Shown: in pieces, positions 1 through 7,362 of the stretch
Numbering within the stretch: position 1 is the stretch's first letter
Layout: each line of letters begins with the position of its first letter
NCBI GenBank assembly: GCA_030037185.1
Contig: JASHRR010000076.1
Location: forward strand, 1-17,227
DNA length: 17,227 nt
Reading direction: 5' to 3'
Source: Xanthobacteraceae bacterium
GTDB lineage: Bacteria; Pseudomonadota; Alphaproteobacteria; Rhizobiales; Xanthobacteraceae
Made by a program: the position numbers and the translations under genes
Notes under the pieces: model-generated
Seen by the model: the letters and a program-made list of their open reading frames with translations, nothing else
The model's database searches: none
What the model was told of the DNA's origin: nothing

Positions 1-86
1 GAAACTCTCAGAAACCAGCCCCCCTTCCCTTCCGCTCATCGACAGCGTATGATCCCGCAAAACACACCGTAAACGGGGGAAAGCCC

Positions 87-455
87 ATGAAAAACGCTAC
101 CTTGCTTGGTCTGCTCGTGCTCGCCGCATCGGCCCAAGGTGCAATCGCACAGCAGGCCAGCAGCAATCTTACCGATCAGCAGAAAATGGGGCGCCAAGTG
201 TTCGCCCAGTCGTGTGGGGTCTGCCATCTGCCGCCCTCGCTCGGCGCCAGAACCTACGGCCCTGCGCTCAATAAGGACGCGGGCGGCGGCGACGACGACG
301 TCATGCGCGAGTTCATCACCAACGGCACCCCGCGCATGCCCGCCTTCAAGTACTATCTCAAGCCGGAGCAGATCGAAGCCATCATTTCATATGTGCGAAC
401 CGTACCGGTTCAAGCCGCTGCCGCGCCCGCGCGCCGTGCCGGCGGCGAACCATAA
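87..455 (+). CDS. Small periplasmic c-type cytochrome
   Basis: A 122-residue protein with a Sec signal peptide (residues 1 to about 21, ending AIAQ) and one covalent haem site, CGVCH at residues 43-47. The likely axial methionine is M84 in the motif PRMPAF, as in class I cytochromes. The C-terminus is a short Ala/Pro/Arg tail. Role: one-haem electron carrier or electron-accepting subunit for a periplasmic dehydrogenase. The start is set by GGGGGAAA just upstream of the ATG. It lies 24 bases before the haem-propeller gene on the same strand, so the two are probably co-transcribed. It could serve that protein, or the GMC dehydrogenase encoded convergently beyond it, because gluconate-dehydrogenase-type enzymes normally pair with a cytochrome c. 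Family is sure; partner is inference. Confidence 0.93.
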   Translation: MKNATLLGLLVLAASAQGAIAQQASSNLTDQQKMGRQVFAQSCGVCHLPPSLGARTYGPALNKDAGGGDDDVMREFITNGTPRMPAFKYYLKPEQIEAIISYVRTVPVQAAAAPARRAGGEP

Positions 456-479
456 GAGGCTTTGAAGGAGAGACGTACC

Positions 480-2330
480 ATGACGCATATACGTGGAAAA
501 TTGCTGGCGAGCGTTGCCGGTCTCGTCGCTGGTTTGGCGGCAGGCGGCGCTTCGGCCGATCAGATGCTGACAGGGTCGATCGCCTCGGCTTCCGGGCAGA
601 AGCTCGAGGGTGTGCAGGTCTCCGCAAAGAAGGAAGGCGCGACCATCACGACAAGCGTCTATACGGACCAGAACGGCGAGTATGTCTTCCCGCCAATGGC
701 CGACGGCAAATACCAGGTGTGGGCGCAGGCCCTGGGCTTCCACACGGCGAAAGACGCGGTCGAGCTTTCCGCCGCCAGGCACCAGGACTTCAAGCTCGCC
801 ACCATTACCGATCCCGAGGAGCGCTATCGCCAGCTGCCGCCGGAGATGATGGTCGCGGCCCTGCCCGACGCGACGCCTGAAGACGCCAATATCAAGAAGA
901 TCTTCACCAACGAGTGCACCGGCTGTCACACCCCCGGTTATCCGCTCCAGTTCAAGTTCGACGAGGCCGGCTGGAACAAAATCATCAACCTGATGAAGGT
1001 GGTCCCGGGCTCCGGCGTGTATCCTGGCGCCAACGCCAAGGTTAGCAAGATCATCGAATTCAACCGCAAGGACCTCGCGGCTTATCTGGCGCGCGCCCGC
1101 GGCCCCGGCGAGACTTCGATGAAATTCAAGGACCGTCCGCGCCCGACCGGCGAGGCCGCTCGCGTCGTGTGGACGACCTACGATCTGCCGCTCAATCCGG
1201 CCGCCGGCGCCGGGACGCTCGGACTGAAAGAGCCGGATAACGACGGTACGGATTGGAGCCTGGGCGTAACCTCCAAGCTCGGCCAGATGCCCCATGACGG
1301 CGGCATGGACTTCGAAGGAAACGTCTATTTCACTAATAACAACCCCAACCGGCTGGCCACCATCGGCAAGGTCAACGCCAAGACCGGCGAGGTCAAGTGG
1401 CTGAAGGTTGACCGCAGCGATGGGCTTGCCGCCAATGCGCATGGCCTGACCCGCGATGGCAATGGGGACTTCTGGTTCGATGTCAACCCGGGCCGCCGCT
1501 CGCTCGGCAAGCTTGAGACCAAGACCGAGAAGATCAGCGTCTATCAGACGCCGTCGAACATGTCGCCGCTCGGCGGTGCCGTGACCATGGACGTGGACGG
1601 CAAGGGCAAGATCTGGGCGTCAGCTCCGGACGGCGCGGTACGCTTCGATCCCGTCACCGAGAAGTTCACCGACTTCAAGTCGGTCAAGCCATATAATTCG
1701 CCGAAGGGCAGCGGCATGACCTACGGGGCCGCCGGCGACCGCGACGGCAACGGCTGGTGGGCCCAGATGGCGCTCGATACCATCGGCAAGGGCGATGTCA
1801 CCACCGGCAAGGCAACCGAAGTGTCGCTGCCGTCGATCAAGGAGCAGATGGATCGCGTGACGCCGAAGGCGCGCGAGTTCTATGAGAGCTATAGCGAGCT
1901 CTCCTTCAACACGCCGGTTCCGTGGTCGCAGGGACCGCGCCGCATGGGCACCGACAAGAACGCCGATGTTCTGTGGGTCGGCAATTCGTGGGGATCGAGC
2001 CTTGCCCGTGTCGACACCAAGACGGGCCAGACCTCGATCATCCCGTTCCCGGACCCGGCTTATCAGCCCTATCACATCGCCGTTGACCAGCACCACAATG
2101 TGTGGGGCAACCTGTGGACCGCCGATCGCATCGCCAAATACGACCCGAGCAAGGGCGAGTGGACGATGTTCGATCTGCCGACGCGCGGCACCGAGATCCG
2201 CCACATCTCGCTGCTTGAGAAGGATGGCGTGACCAAGGTGACGGTGCCGATCTATCGCGATAGCAAGATGGGCGTGATGACGCTGCGCAGCGAGGCCGAC
2301 ATCGCGGCCCTCAAGGCGCAGGCGAAGTAA
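480..2330 (+). CDS. Secreted carboxypeptidase-regulatory-like / haem c / Vgb-lyase-like beta-propeller fusion
   Basis: 616 residues. Residues 1-26 form a signal peptide. Residues about 29-107 resemble a carboxypeptidase regulatory-like (transthyretin-type beta-sandwich) domain, with the typical TDQNGEYVF core. Residues 135-208 carry a single haem c motif, CTGCH at 146-150. From about 228 to the end are repeated blades with DxxGN-x-W/Y elements (MDFEGNVYF, RDGNGDFWF, DVDGKGKIW, DRDGNGWW, DQHHNVWGN), as in virginiamycin B lyase/streptogramin-lyase propellers. True lyases of that family use His and Glu residues; I could not map them with confidence, so lyase activity is not claimed. A haem domain joined to a propeller suggests a periplasmic sensor or redox enzyme. 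The ATG at 480 is preferred over an in-frame TTG at 462, because GGAG at 467-470 sits at good spacing before the ATG. Probably co-transcribed with the upstream cytochrome. Confidence 0.88.
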   Translation: MTHIRGKLLASVAGLVAGLAAGGASADQMLTGSIASASGQKLEGVQVSAKKEGATITTSVYTDQNGEYVFPPMADGKYQVWAQALGFHTAKDAVELSAARHQDFKLATITDPEERYRQLPPEMMVAALPDATPEDANIKKIFTNECTGCHTPGYPLQFKFDEAGWNKIINLMKVVPGSGVYPGANAKVSKIIEFNRKDLAAYLARARGPGETSMKFKDRPRPTGEAARVVWTTYDLPLNPAAGAGTLGLKEPDNDGTDWSLGVTSKLGQMPHDGGMDFEGNVYFTNNNPNRLATIGKVNAKTGEVKWLKVDRSDGLAANAHGLTRDGNGDFWFDVNPGRRSLGKLETKTEKISVYQTPSNMSPLGGAVTMDVDGKGKIWASAPDGAVRFDPVTEKFTDFKSVKPYNSPKGSGMTYGAAGDRDGNGWWAQMALDTIGKGDVTTGKATEVSLPSIKEQMDRVTPKAREFYESYSELSFNTPVPWSQGPRRMGTDKNADVLWVGNSWGSSLARVDTKTGQTSIIPFPDPAYQPYHIAVDQHHNVWGNLWTADRIAKYDPSKGEWTMFDLPTRGTEIRHISLLEKDGVTKVTVPIYRDSKMGVMTLRSEADIAALKAQAK

Positions 2331-2364
2331 CGCTCGCCAGCAGTCGGCGCGATCGCAGTTTTGT

Positions 2365-2396
2365 CCGAGCCCCGGAGACGGGGCTCGGTTTTTTTT
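2365..2396 (+). terminator. Rho-independent terminator of the cytochrome/propeller unit
   Basis: A perfect 10-bp stem (CCGAGCCCCG at 2365-2374 with CGGGGCTCGG at 2379-2388) closes a GAGA tetraloop of the stable GNRA type. It is followed by eight T residues (2389-2396). It begins 35 bases after the stop of the propeller gene and points the same way. It also separates this unit from the convergent GMC dehydrogenase gene. Confidence 0.93.
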
Positions 2397-2526
2397 CGCA
2401 GTGCACAAAATGCCGCAATCAAACGGCGCGATGCCTGACGGCCACGCCCCTCCCCGCTCCCAGGCTCGGATGATCGGCAATCGCCGTTCTGCTCGCCTGA
2501 AGGGATAGGATTAAACACAGCCGGGA

Positions 2527-2543
2527 CGACCACGAGGGTCGCC
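2527..2543. repeat. Copy 1 of a dispersed hairpin repeat
   Basis: CGACCACGAGGGTCGCC can fold as a short hairpin (CGACC, loop ACGAG, GGTCG). The same 17 bases recur at 6366-6382, and the identity extends 4 more bases to the left with one mismatch. Both copies are intergenic and between convergent or gene-end boundaries. This fits a small dispersed palindromic repeat. I recall similar sequences as common in Bradyrhizobium-like genomes, but that was not searched. Confidence 0.6.
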
Positions 2544-2578
2544 CCGACAACGGCAACCGCTTCGGGAATCGACGACAT

Positions 2579-4291
2579 CTACAGCAATGGACCCGGGTTC
2601 TTCTTGTACCGGTTCGTGATCGCATCGGCGCTGAAATATGCCAGCGCCTCGATGGTCAGGGTCGGGTTGAATCCGCTCATCGACGGGAAAGTGGATGAGC
2701 CGACGATGAAGAGATTGTGGATGTCCCAGCTCTGACCGTACTTGTTGACCACCGAGGTATTGGGATCATTTCCCATGCGGGTGCCGCCCTCGTGATGGGC
2801 GCCCGGCAGACCGGGAGCAAGCGGCCCGCGCCAGACCAGGTCGCCGCCCATGGCACGTCCGATCTCCTCCATCTTCTGCATCATGAACTCGACGCGCGCC
2901 GTCTCGTTCGGCCGCCGCCAGTCGTAAGTCAGCCGCGGCGCCGGCAACCCCCACTGGTCGCGCACCGTGGGATCGAGATCGATGGTCTGGTCCCCATACG
3001 GCAGATTCTCGGTCTGGGCCACCATCACCGCAAACCGCGTGAAATATTTCGCCAGGTAGTCGCGATAGGCGGCGCCCCATCGCGGCGTACCGGGCGGCGG
3101 CGCAGTCGTTGAGAAGCTGATCGGCCCGCCTTCGAGATTCGGCGTCCCCACCGAGATCTGTGAGCCACGAATGAAGCCCAAGCCGCCGTGGTCGAAATTG
3201 TCGGCGTTGAAGTCGTCGACCGTGTATTTCTGGGCGCTCGGCCCCATGTAGGTGTTGACGTGCCGATCGTCGAAGGCGACCAACACGTTCGGCATCACGT
3301 GCGCCATCAGGTGCTTGCCGACCTGTCCGCTTGAATTGGCAAGGCCGTTCGGGAACGCGTCTGTCTTGGACAACAGCAGCAGGCGCGTATTGTCGTAGAT
3401 GAACGTGCCCAGCACGACGATCTCGGCTTCGATCGTATTGTCGGAGCCGTCCGGGCCGTAGTAGGAGACGCTGGTGACGCGCTTGCCGCTGCTGTTGATG
3501 CGGTAGCACATCGCCCCCGTCTTGATCGTGACGTTCCCGGTGGCGTCCGCCTCAGGCAGCTTTGCCACCAGAATGCTCGACTTCGCCCCGATATAGCAGC
3601 CGAAGGCCTGGCAGTAGGTGCAATAGACGCAGGCCGGCCGGTCCTTGTAGGGCTGCGACAGGATCGCGTGGGGTGTCGAGAACGGATGATACCCAAGCTT
3701 CTGCGCACCGGCCTCGAACAAGATGCTGGGCTGATCCTTGGTCAGCGGGGGCAGCGGATAGTCCCGCTGGCGCGGTGCCTCGAACGGATTGCCGCCTTCG
3801 ATCTTGCGGCCCTGGATATTTCCCGCCTTGCCGGAAACGCCGATATCGTACTCGGCCTTATCGTAATAAGGCTCAAGCTCGCCGTAGCCCAGCGGCCAGT
3901 CGGCAAGCGTTGAATCCTGCGGGATCGCCGCGACACCGTAGCGCTCGATCGTCTGCGTGCGCGCGCGAAAGTCGTCCTCGTGCAGGCGCCACGAAACGGC
4001 GCCATAGTGCACGGTTCCGCCGCCGGCCTGATTGCCGTAGTCCAGCTGCGGCAGCCGGATCGCCGCAGCATTCGCATTGGGCCGCCACGTCACCGGCTGG
4101 GTCTTGGGGCTCGGCCGCAGGTCCTTGCGCTGGAAGTAGCGCAGCTCGTCAAGCTGGAAATCCGCCGTCTTGAGGCGCGGGCCACGCTCCAGGCCGATCA
4201 CCTTCAGACCGGCCTTGCCGAGTTCCGCCGCCATGACTCCGCCCACGGCGCCCATGCCGACAATGACAATGTCCGTCTTTTCGATAGCCAT
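2579..4291 (-). CDS. GMC family FAD dehydrogenase with cysteine cluster (gluconate dehydrogenase large-subunit type)
   Basis: A 570-residue flavoprotein. The N-terminus has the FAD Rossmann motif GMGAVGG (12-18). The C-terminal GMC domain has HHEGGTRMG (canonical His H499) and GFNPTLTIEAL with N542, the expected catalytic His-Asn pair. C221, C224, C227 and C232 (C-x2-C-x2-C-x4-C, followed by YIGAKSS) match the cluster region of FAD-dependent gluconate/glucose dehydrogenases, which carry a 3Fe-4S centre. Role: oxidation of an alcohol, sugar or sugar acid with electron transfer onward; the substrate cannot be told. There is no signal peptide of its own, so it probably crosses the membrane bound to the Tat-signal small subunit encoded just upstream (4-base gap). 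Start: ATG at 4291 with AAAGGGG upstream; the 57-codon open extension further upstream overlaps the small-subunit gene and is not used. Confidence 0.92.
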   Translation of the reverse strand: MAIEKTDIVIVGMGAVGGVMAAELGKAGLKVIGLERGPRLKTADFQLDELRYFQRKDLRPSPKTQPVTWRPNANAAAIRLPQLDYGNQAGGGTVHYGAVSWRLHEDDFRARTQTIERYGVAAIPQDSTLADWPLGYGELEPYYDKAEYDIGVSGKAGNIQGRKIEGGNPFEAPRQRDYPLPPLTKDQPSILFEAGAQKLGYHPFSTPHAILSQPYKDRPACVYCTYCQAFGCYIGAKSSILVAKLPEADATGNVTIKTGAMCYRINSSGKRVTSVSYYGPDGSDNTIEAEIVVLGTFIYDNTRLLLLSKTDAFPNGLANSSGQVGKHLMAHVMPNVLVAFDDRHVNTYMGPSAQKYTVDDFNADNFDHGGLGFIRGSQISVGTPNLEGGPISFSTTAPPPGTPRWGAAYRDYLAKYFTRFAVMVAQTENLPYGDQTIDLDPTVRDQWGLPAPRLTYDWRRPNETARVEFMMQKMEEIGRAMGGDLVWRGPLAPGLPGAHHEGGTRMGNDPNTSVVNKYGQSWDIHNLFIVGSSTFPSMSGFNPTLTIEALAYFSADAITNRYKKNPGPLL

Positions 4292-4295
4292 TGGT

Positions 4296-4997
4296 TCATG
4301 CCCCTTTGGTGGTGGTCCTGGCCTGCAGGGAGGCGATCGGCGCACGGGTAAAAGCCTGTTTGCTCGCAAGATCAGCCGCCGTGTAGAACAACTGCGCTCC
4401 CGGAAAGCCGACGAGCTTCCAGCCGGCGAACTCCTTATTGCCGCCGTAAACCGGGTCGGCAAACAGGCCTTCCATGGTATGGGTGCGCAGCGTGTTAAAG
4501 AACGCCTGCGCGGTCGGGAATTCGAACTCGCTCGCCTTGCCCTGTTCCAGCGCGCCGATCACCTCATCCTGCTGCGCGTCGCTAAGTTTCACAAACGGCT
4601 GGTCGTAGGTTTTGCGGCAATAAGCATCGAGCTGGGCGAGACCACGCCGATACATATCCTGCTGATCCGCATAGGCGCCGGCAAGCGCGAGATCGATGTA
4701 GTTGATGACGTTTGCATCATTTGCGCCAGGCTTGCCGGGCGCGCCCGGCATCAGCCGTTCGGCGAACGCCGCAACCGTCGCTGCATGCTCGTCATTGAAG
4801 AACACGCCATGCCCGCCCTCCAAGATCTCCACCGCGTGCTCGCCAGGAGGCTCGGCGGACGCCGGGCTCCTCGCACTCCGGGCCTTGGTCCTCGCGGTCC
4901 TGGCATAAGCCGCCTGCACGAGCGTCGTGCTTGCAGCCGCTCCGGCTCCAACCGCTCCGACGATAAAGGCGCGGCGGCTTTCGTCGTGCTCGCTCAT
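4296..4997 (-). CDS. Gluconate 2-dehydrogenase subunit 3-like protein with Tat signal
   Basis: A 233-residue small subunit of a membrane-associated GMC dehydrogenase. The N-terminus carries a twin-arginine signal, SRRAFIVGAVG (residues 7-17), followed by a hydrophobic stretch and a basic Ala/Arg-rich linker. The mature part shows family hallmarks: FAERLMPG (78-85), INYIDLALAG (98-107), and HTMEGLFADPVYGGN (173-187) followed by FAGWKLVGFPG. In known enzymes this subunit chaperones and co-exports the flavoprotein. Here it directly precedes the GMC gene (stop at 4296, GMC start at 4291), which supports that role. The start is set by GGAGG at 5002-5006. The family usually has a three-gene arrangement with a cytochrome c subunit; none follows here, and the nearest is the small cytochrome at 87-455. 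Confidence 0.92.
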   Translation of the reverse strand: MSEHDESRRAFIVGAVGAGAAASTTLVQAAYARTARTKARSARSPASAEPPGEHAVEILEGGHGVFFNDEHAATVAAFAERLMPGAPGKPGANDANVINYIDLALAGAYADQQDMYRRGLAQLDAYCRKTYDQPFVKLSDAQQDEVIGALEQGKASEFEFPTAQAFFNTLRTHTMEGLFADPVYGGNKEFAGWKLVGFPGAQLFYTAADLASKQAFTRAPIASLQARTTTKGA

Positions 4998-5343
4998 GAT
5001 TCCTCCCTGTACGGATATCACCGGCACACTGCACCCGTTGCGTCACGCAGGCAAGGTTGAAACGCGGGATGGCCGCAATCGACAGCCTGCGTCAAACTTG
5101 CAGGCCGCGATCGCGGAACGCAACCGAGTCTGCGTTTGTTGACTAGGGTGTTGTTGCAAATGCTGCGGCGCAGCGACGATGTGATGGCACGGCAGCGTGC
5201 CAGGCGAGCATGGGCAACGCGCGGCCACCAGGGTTTTGGCCGTGTTCGATACGCCTTTTTGCTACCCTGTGGCTATCAATTCGCCGTCTCGCGCTCTTAC
5301 CATGCCGGTGAAGCATTCGCCGGCTCTCAAGCCAAGGTCGCCG
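4998..5343. other. Intergenic region between divergent genes, with inverted repeats
   Basis: 346 bases between the divergently oriented Tat-signal dehydrogenase subunit (-) and a small unknown gene (+). I see no convincing gene in it. It should contain the promoter of the dehydrogenase pair. Two inverted repeats stand out: CTGC-N3-GCAG at 5163-5173, inside TGCTGCGGCGCAGC, and TGGCAC-N6-GTGCCA at 5185-5202. Either could be an operator. The first resembles the CTGC-N3-GCAG type of site reported for PhaR regulators of polyhydroxybutyrate genes, but no such genes are present here. TTGACT at 5139-5144 has no matching -10 box at normal spacing. Confidence 0.4.
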
Positions 5344-5637
5344 ATGATGATGTCAGCATTCCGTGATCACGATCCTGCGCCTTCCACAGCGCCGGCCGGC
5401 GCATTCGACCAGGTTGAATATGTCGTCCGTCCGAGCGACGATACGTGGCTGATCGAGCACGCCGGCGATCGCTACGGTCCCTACAAGAATTCGCGCGAAG
5501 CAATGCTGTTTGCCATCGATGCGGCCCGAAAGCTCGGAGCACTCGGCAAGAACACCCGCGTAAGAATGACCGACGAGGCCGGTCATGCGCTGACGACGTG
5601 GAATTACGGAGTCGATCGGACTCCGGCGCTATTGTGA
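5344..5637 (+). CDS. Small unknown protein, DUF2188-like
   Basis: 97 residues from the chosen start. The core (about 24-88) runs VEYVVRPSDDTWLIEHAG, then GPYKNSREAMLFAIDAARKLG, then TRVRMTDEAG. This strand-strand-helix-strand pattern, with Trp in the first strand pair and an Ala-rich helix, resembles the small DUF2188 family of unknown function. No signal peptide or membrane segment. Start choice is uncertain: three consecutive ATG codons begin at 5344 with AAGG at 5334-5337, while in-frame ATGs at 5302 and 5197 would add residues of low-complexity, non-conserved appearance. It stands alone between the divergent dehydrogenase pair and a low-GC stretch, so context gives no functional hint. Confidence 0.65.
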   Translation: MMMSAFRDHDPAPSTAPAGAFDQVEYVVRPSDDTWLIEHAGDRYGPYKNSREAMLFAIDAARKLGALGKNTRVRMTDEAGHALTTWNYGVDRTPALL

Positions 5638-5938
5638 GGTGCGCAAACCCGCCCTTGCGGACTCCTCTGACATGCATCAACGAACTCAGTGGTCACCCGG
5701 CGTGCCGGCCGGCCTGGCTGACGCGCCTCGACGTCATCAAAATAGGATCGAATAGGCCGCTTTCGCCCCGCCTCAGGTTTCCTGAGCCGGCGACTGCAGC
5801 ATAGCCGTTTTGCACAAGCTCAAGCCAGCGCGGCTCGTGGCGAACATGTCAAAATTGCCCCATGGTGAGCGTTGGAGAGGACAGATTCTGCTTATAAAAA
5901 GGAGAGGAACTTTTCGCATCGTTTATGGTTAAGCTGCC
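5638..5938. other. Intergenic stretch without a recognised gene
   Basis: 301 bases in which I see no convincing coding region. A small perfect hairpin, CTCAGG-TTT-CCTGAG, lies at 5772-5786 without a following T-run, so it is a weak candidate end signal for the upstream gene. The last about 70 bases become A/T-rich and include a GGAGAGG purine run at 5901-5907 and a five-codon mini-ORF starting at 5925, whose stop overlaps the next ATG at 5939. Confidence 0.4.
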
Positions 5939-6211
5939 ATGAGACGAGATTCATTGCTATTTTTACTATCAATGCCTCTACTTGGATCGCTCCTCTCGAC
6001 TACCGGCACGCGAGAAGAGGAATTCCCCGCCACCAAGCGCGACGGAGAAAATATATCCATTACAAGAAGTGACGGAACCGTGCGTTATATGAGACCGCCG
6101 GATCAGAAAGAAATTAAGAAACTAGTCGGATACATCAGGGATGGAATCAATCACGCCGACAGATCAGATCGACCGAGACAATACAAGAGGGTTATAAGGA
6201 CGAAAAAGTGA
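5939..6211 (+). CDS. Small secreted or membrane-anchored hypothetical protein in a low-GC stretch
   Basis: 90 residues, not recognised. The N-terminus, MRRDSLLFLLSMPLLGSLLS, looks like a signal peptide or single anchor. The remainder is charged, with many Lys, Arg, Asp and Glu, and a strongly basic C-terminus ending in RTKK. The region has visibly lower GC (about half) and more A/T-ending codons than the surrounding GC-rich genes, which suggests a foreign origin. There is no Shine-Dalgarno at normal distance: the nearest GGAGAGG is about 30 bases upstream. This weakens the call, and a spurious ORF remains possible. Confidence 0.4.
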   Translation: MRRDSLLFLLSMPLLGSLLSTTGTREEEFPATKRDGENISITRSDGTVRYMRPPDQKEIKKLVGYIRDGINHADRSDRPRQYKRVIRTKK

Positions 6212-6365
6212 GCCTCGTTGGTTAACAGTATTTCCTGTTGAAACTCGCGCTTCCGTTCTTTTTAATAAAATCCTTCGATGAGGGTCGCCAGCCAGAGAGG
6301 CGTTCGTATAGGCAAGCCTTGCGCTCGAGGCAGAGCCGATCCCCTCTGCCTGGGTGGTAGCGGGG

Positions 6366-6382
6366 CGACCACGAGGGTCGCC
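6366..6382. repeat. Copy 2 of a dispersed hairpin repeat
   Basis: Identical over 17 bases to 2527-2543, with the same orientation and the same 5-bp stem; here the stem can extend to GCGACC/GGTCGC. It sits 15 bases beyond the end of the ABC permease gene, in the 185-base gap between the low-GC ORF and that gene's stop. With no T-run, it is better read as a dispersed palindrome than as an intrinsic terminator. Confidence 0.6.
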
Positions 6383-6396
6383 GCGCTCCGATGGGC

Positions 6397-7362
6397 TCAC
6401 GCCCGGACTTCCTGGCGCTGGAACACCACGTAAGTCGCCACGAACAGCCCGATCGCACCGGCAAAGAGACTGACCGCCTGGGGCCAGACCATCGCCAGGC
6501 TTTCGCGCAACGGCAACGCTGCGCCGACCACCTCGCCGCGCAGCGCGCGAATCTGATCCAGGACAGGGCCGAGCGACGGCGTCGTTGGCGTCAGAATCAC
6601 CCGCGTCGCCTCCTCGAACAACAGATAAGGCGAGATCCGCGACAGACCTTGCTGCAACGCCGCCGTTTGCGGATCGAGGATGCCGAGGAGCGCGTAGCGG
6701 GGATCGGGAGGGATCAATGCCGCTGCAATGGTCTGCGCCATCATCGGCCACAAGAACGTCATAAACAGCCACAGGCCGAGCGCGAGCAGCGCGGCGGTCG
6801 CAGGCGAACGGAACAGCACGGAAAACAGCATCGCCATGCCGAGCCAGGCACCGGCATAGGCAACCGCAATGAAATAGAACACCAGGGCGCGGGCAAACTC
6901 GTCGCCGCTCGGTGGAACCCCAAGAAAAGCCACCCCCAAACCGACGACGAGGAGCCACAGGCACATGAGATTGATCGCCAGGATGATGATCCCCGCCAGG
7001 AATTTTCCGGCCAGCAGCGCATCCCGGTAGATCGGTTGCGCCAGGACGCGCGAGAGGGTTCGCCGATTATGCTCGCCGTTGACAGTATCAAACCCAAGGC
7101 TGATCGCCACCACGGGAATTACGAACCCGAGGATGGCCATGACCGACAAGCCCTGGCCATCGGGATTGAACAATTTTAGCAACAGGAACGGGTCCTCGGA
7201 GGTGGTCGTTTTCAGCTGAACGACCGCGAGGTAGAAAGGCACTGCAGCCGCCAGCACCGTCAGCAGCGCCAGCCCGAGCATGCGCAGGCTGTCGAAATGG
7301 TCGGCAAGTTCCTTGAGGAGCACCGTGCCGAGGCCCTGCCAGGGCGAGCCTTCACGCTGCAT
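6397..7362 (-). CDS. ABC-2 type transporter permease
   Basis: A 321-residue integral membrane protein. About six membrane segments are visible, near residues 28-48, 73-91, 118-145, 160-183, 187-210 and 294-314. The cytoplasmic motif [19 protein letters not shown] (96-114) is the hallmark loop of ABC-2 permeases of the NosY-like group. Role: membrane channel of an ABC exporter powered by the ATPase encoded just upstream. Its ATG at 7362 lies inside the ATPase gene, an 11-base overlap, which implies translational coupling. Substrate unknown. A long minus-strand frame at 6164-6964 is only a shadow of this gene. Confidence 0.93.
   Translation of the reverse strand: MQREGSPWQGLGTVLLKELADHFDSLRMLGLALLTVLAAAVPFYLAVVQLKTTTSEDPFLLLKLFNPDGQGLSVMAILGFVIPVVAISLGFDTVNGEHNRRTLSRVLAQPIYRDALLAGKFLAGIIILAINLMCLWLLVVGLGVAFLGVPPSGDEFARALVFYFIAVAYAGAWLGMAMLFSVLFRSPATAALLALGLWLFMTFLWPMMAQTIAAALIPPDPRYALLGILDPQTAALQQGLSRISPYLLFEEATRVILTPTTPSLGPVLDQIRALRGEVVGAALPLRESLAMVWPQAVSLFAGAIGLFVATYVVFQRQEVRA

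Noticed and set aside
387..1442. Long minus-strand open frame of 351 codons opposite the cytochrome and haem-propeller genes
   Set aside because: It is antisense to genes with clear signal peptides and haem motifs. Its translation has no family resemblance and is rich in Arg, Gly and Val, as expected for a shadow frame in GC-rich DNA.
480..2330. Calling the propeller protein an antibiotic-inactivating virginiamycin B lyase
   Set aside because: Catalytic residues could not be mapped, and the protein has a haem motif and an extra N-terminal domain, which point to another role.
5185..5202. Possible sigma-54 promoter starting at TGGCAC
   Set aside because: The -24 half matches, but neither strand has a TTGC-type -12 element at the required spacing; the site is simply a symmetric inverted repeat.
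6391..7179. 262-codon plus-strand open frame over the ABC permease gene
   Set aside because: Translation is a highly charged Arg/Gln/His-rich chain, the usual complement of a hydrophobic membrane protein gene.
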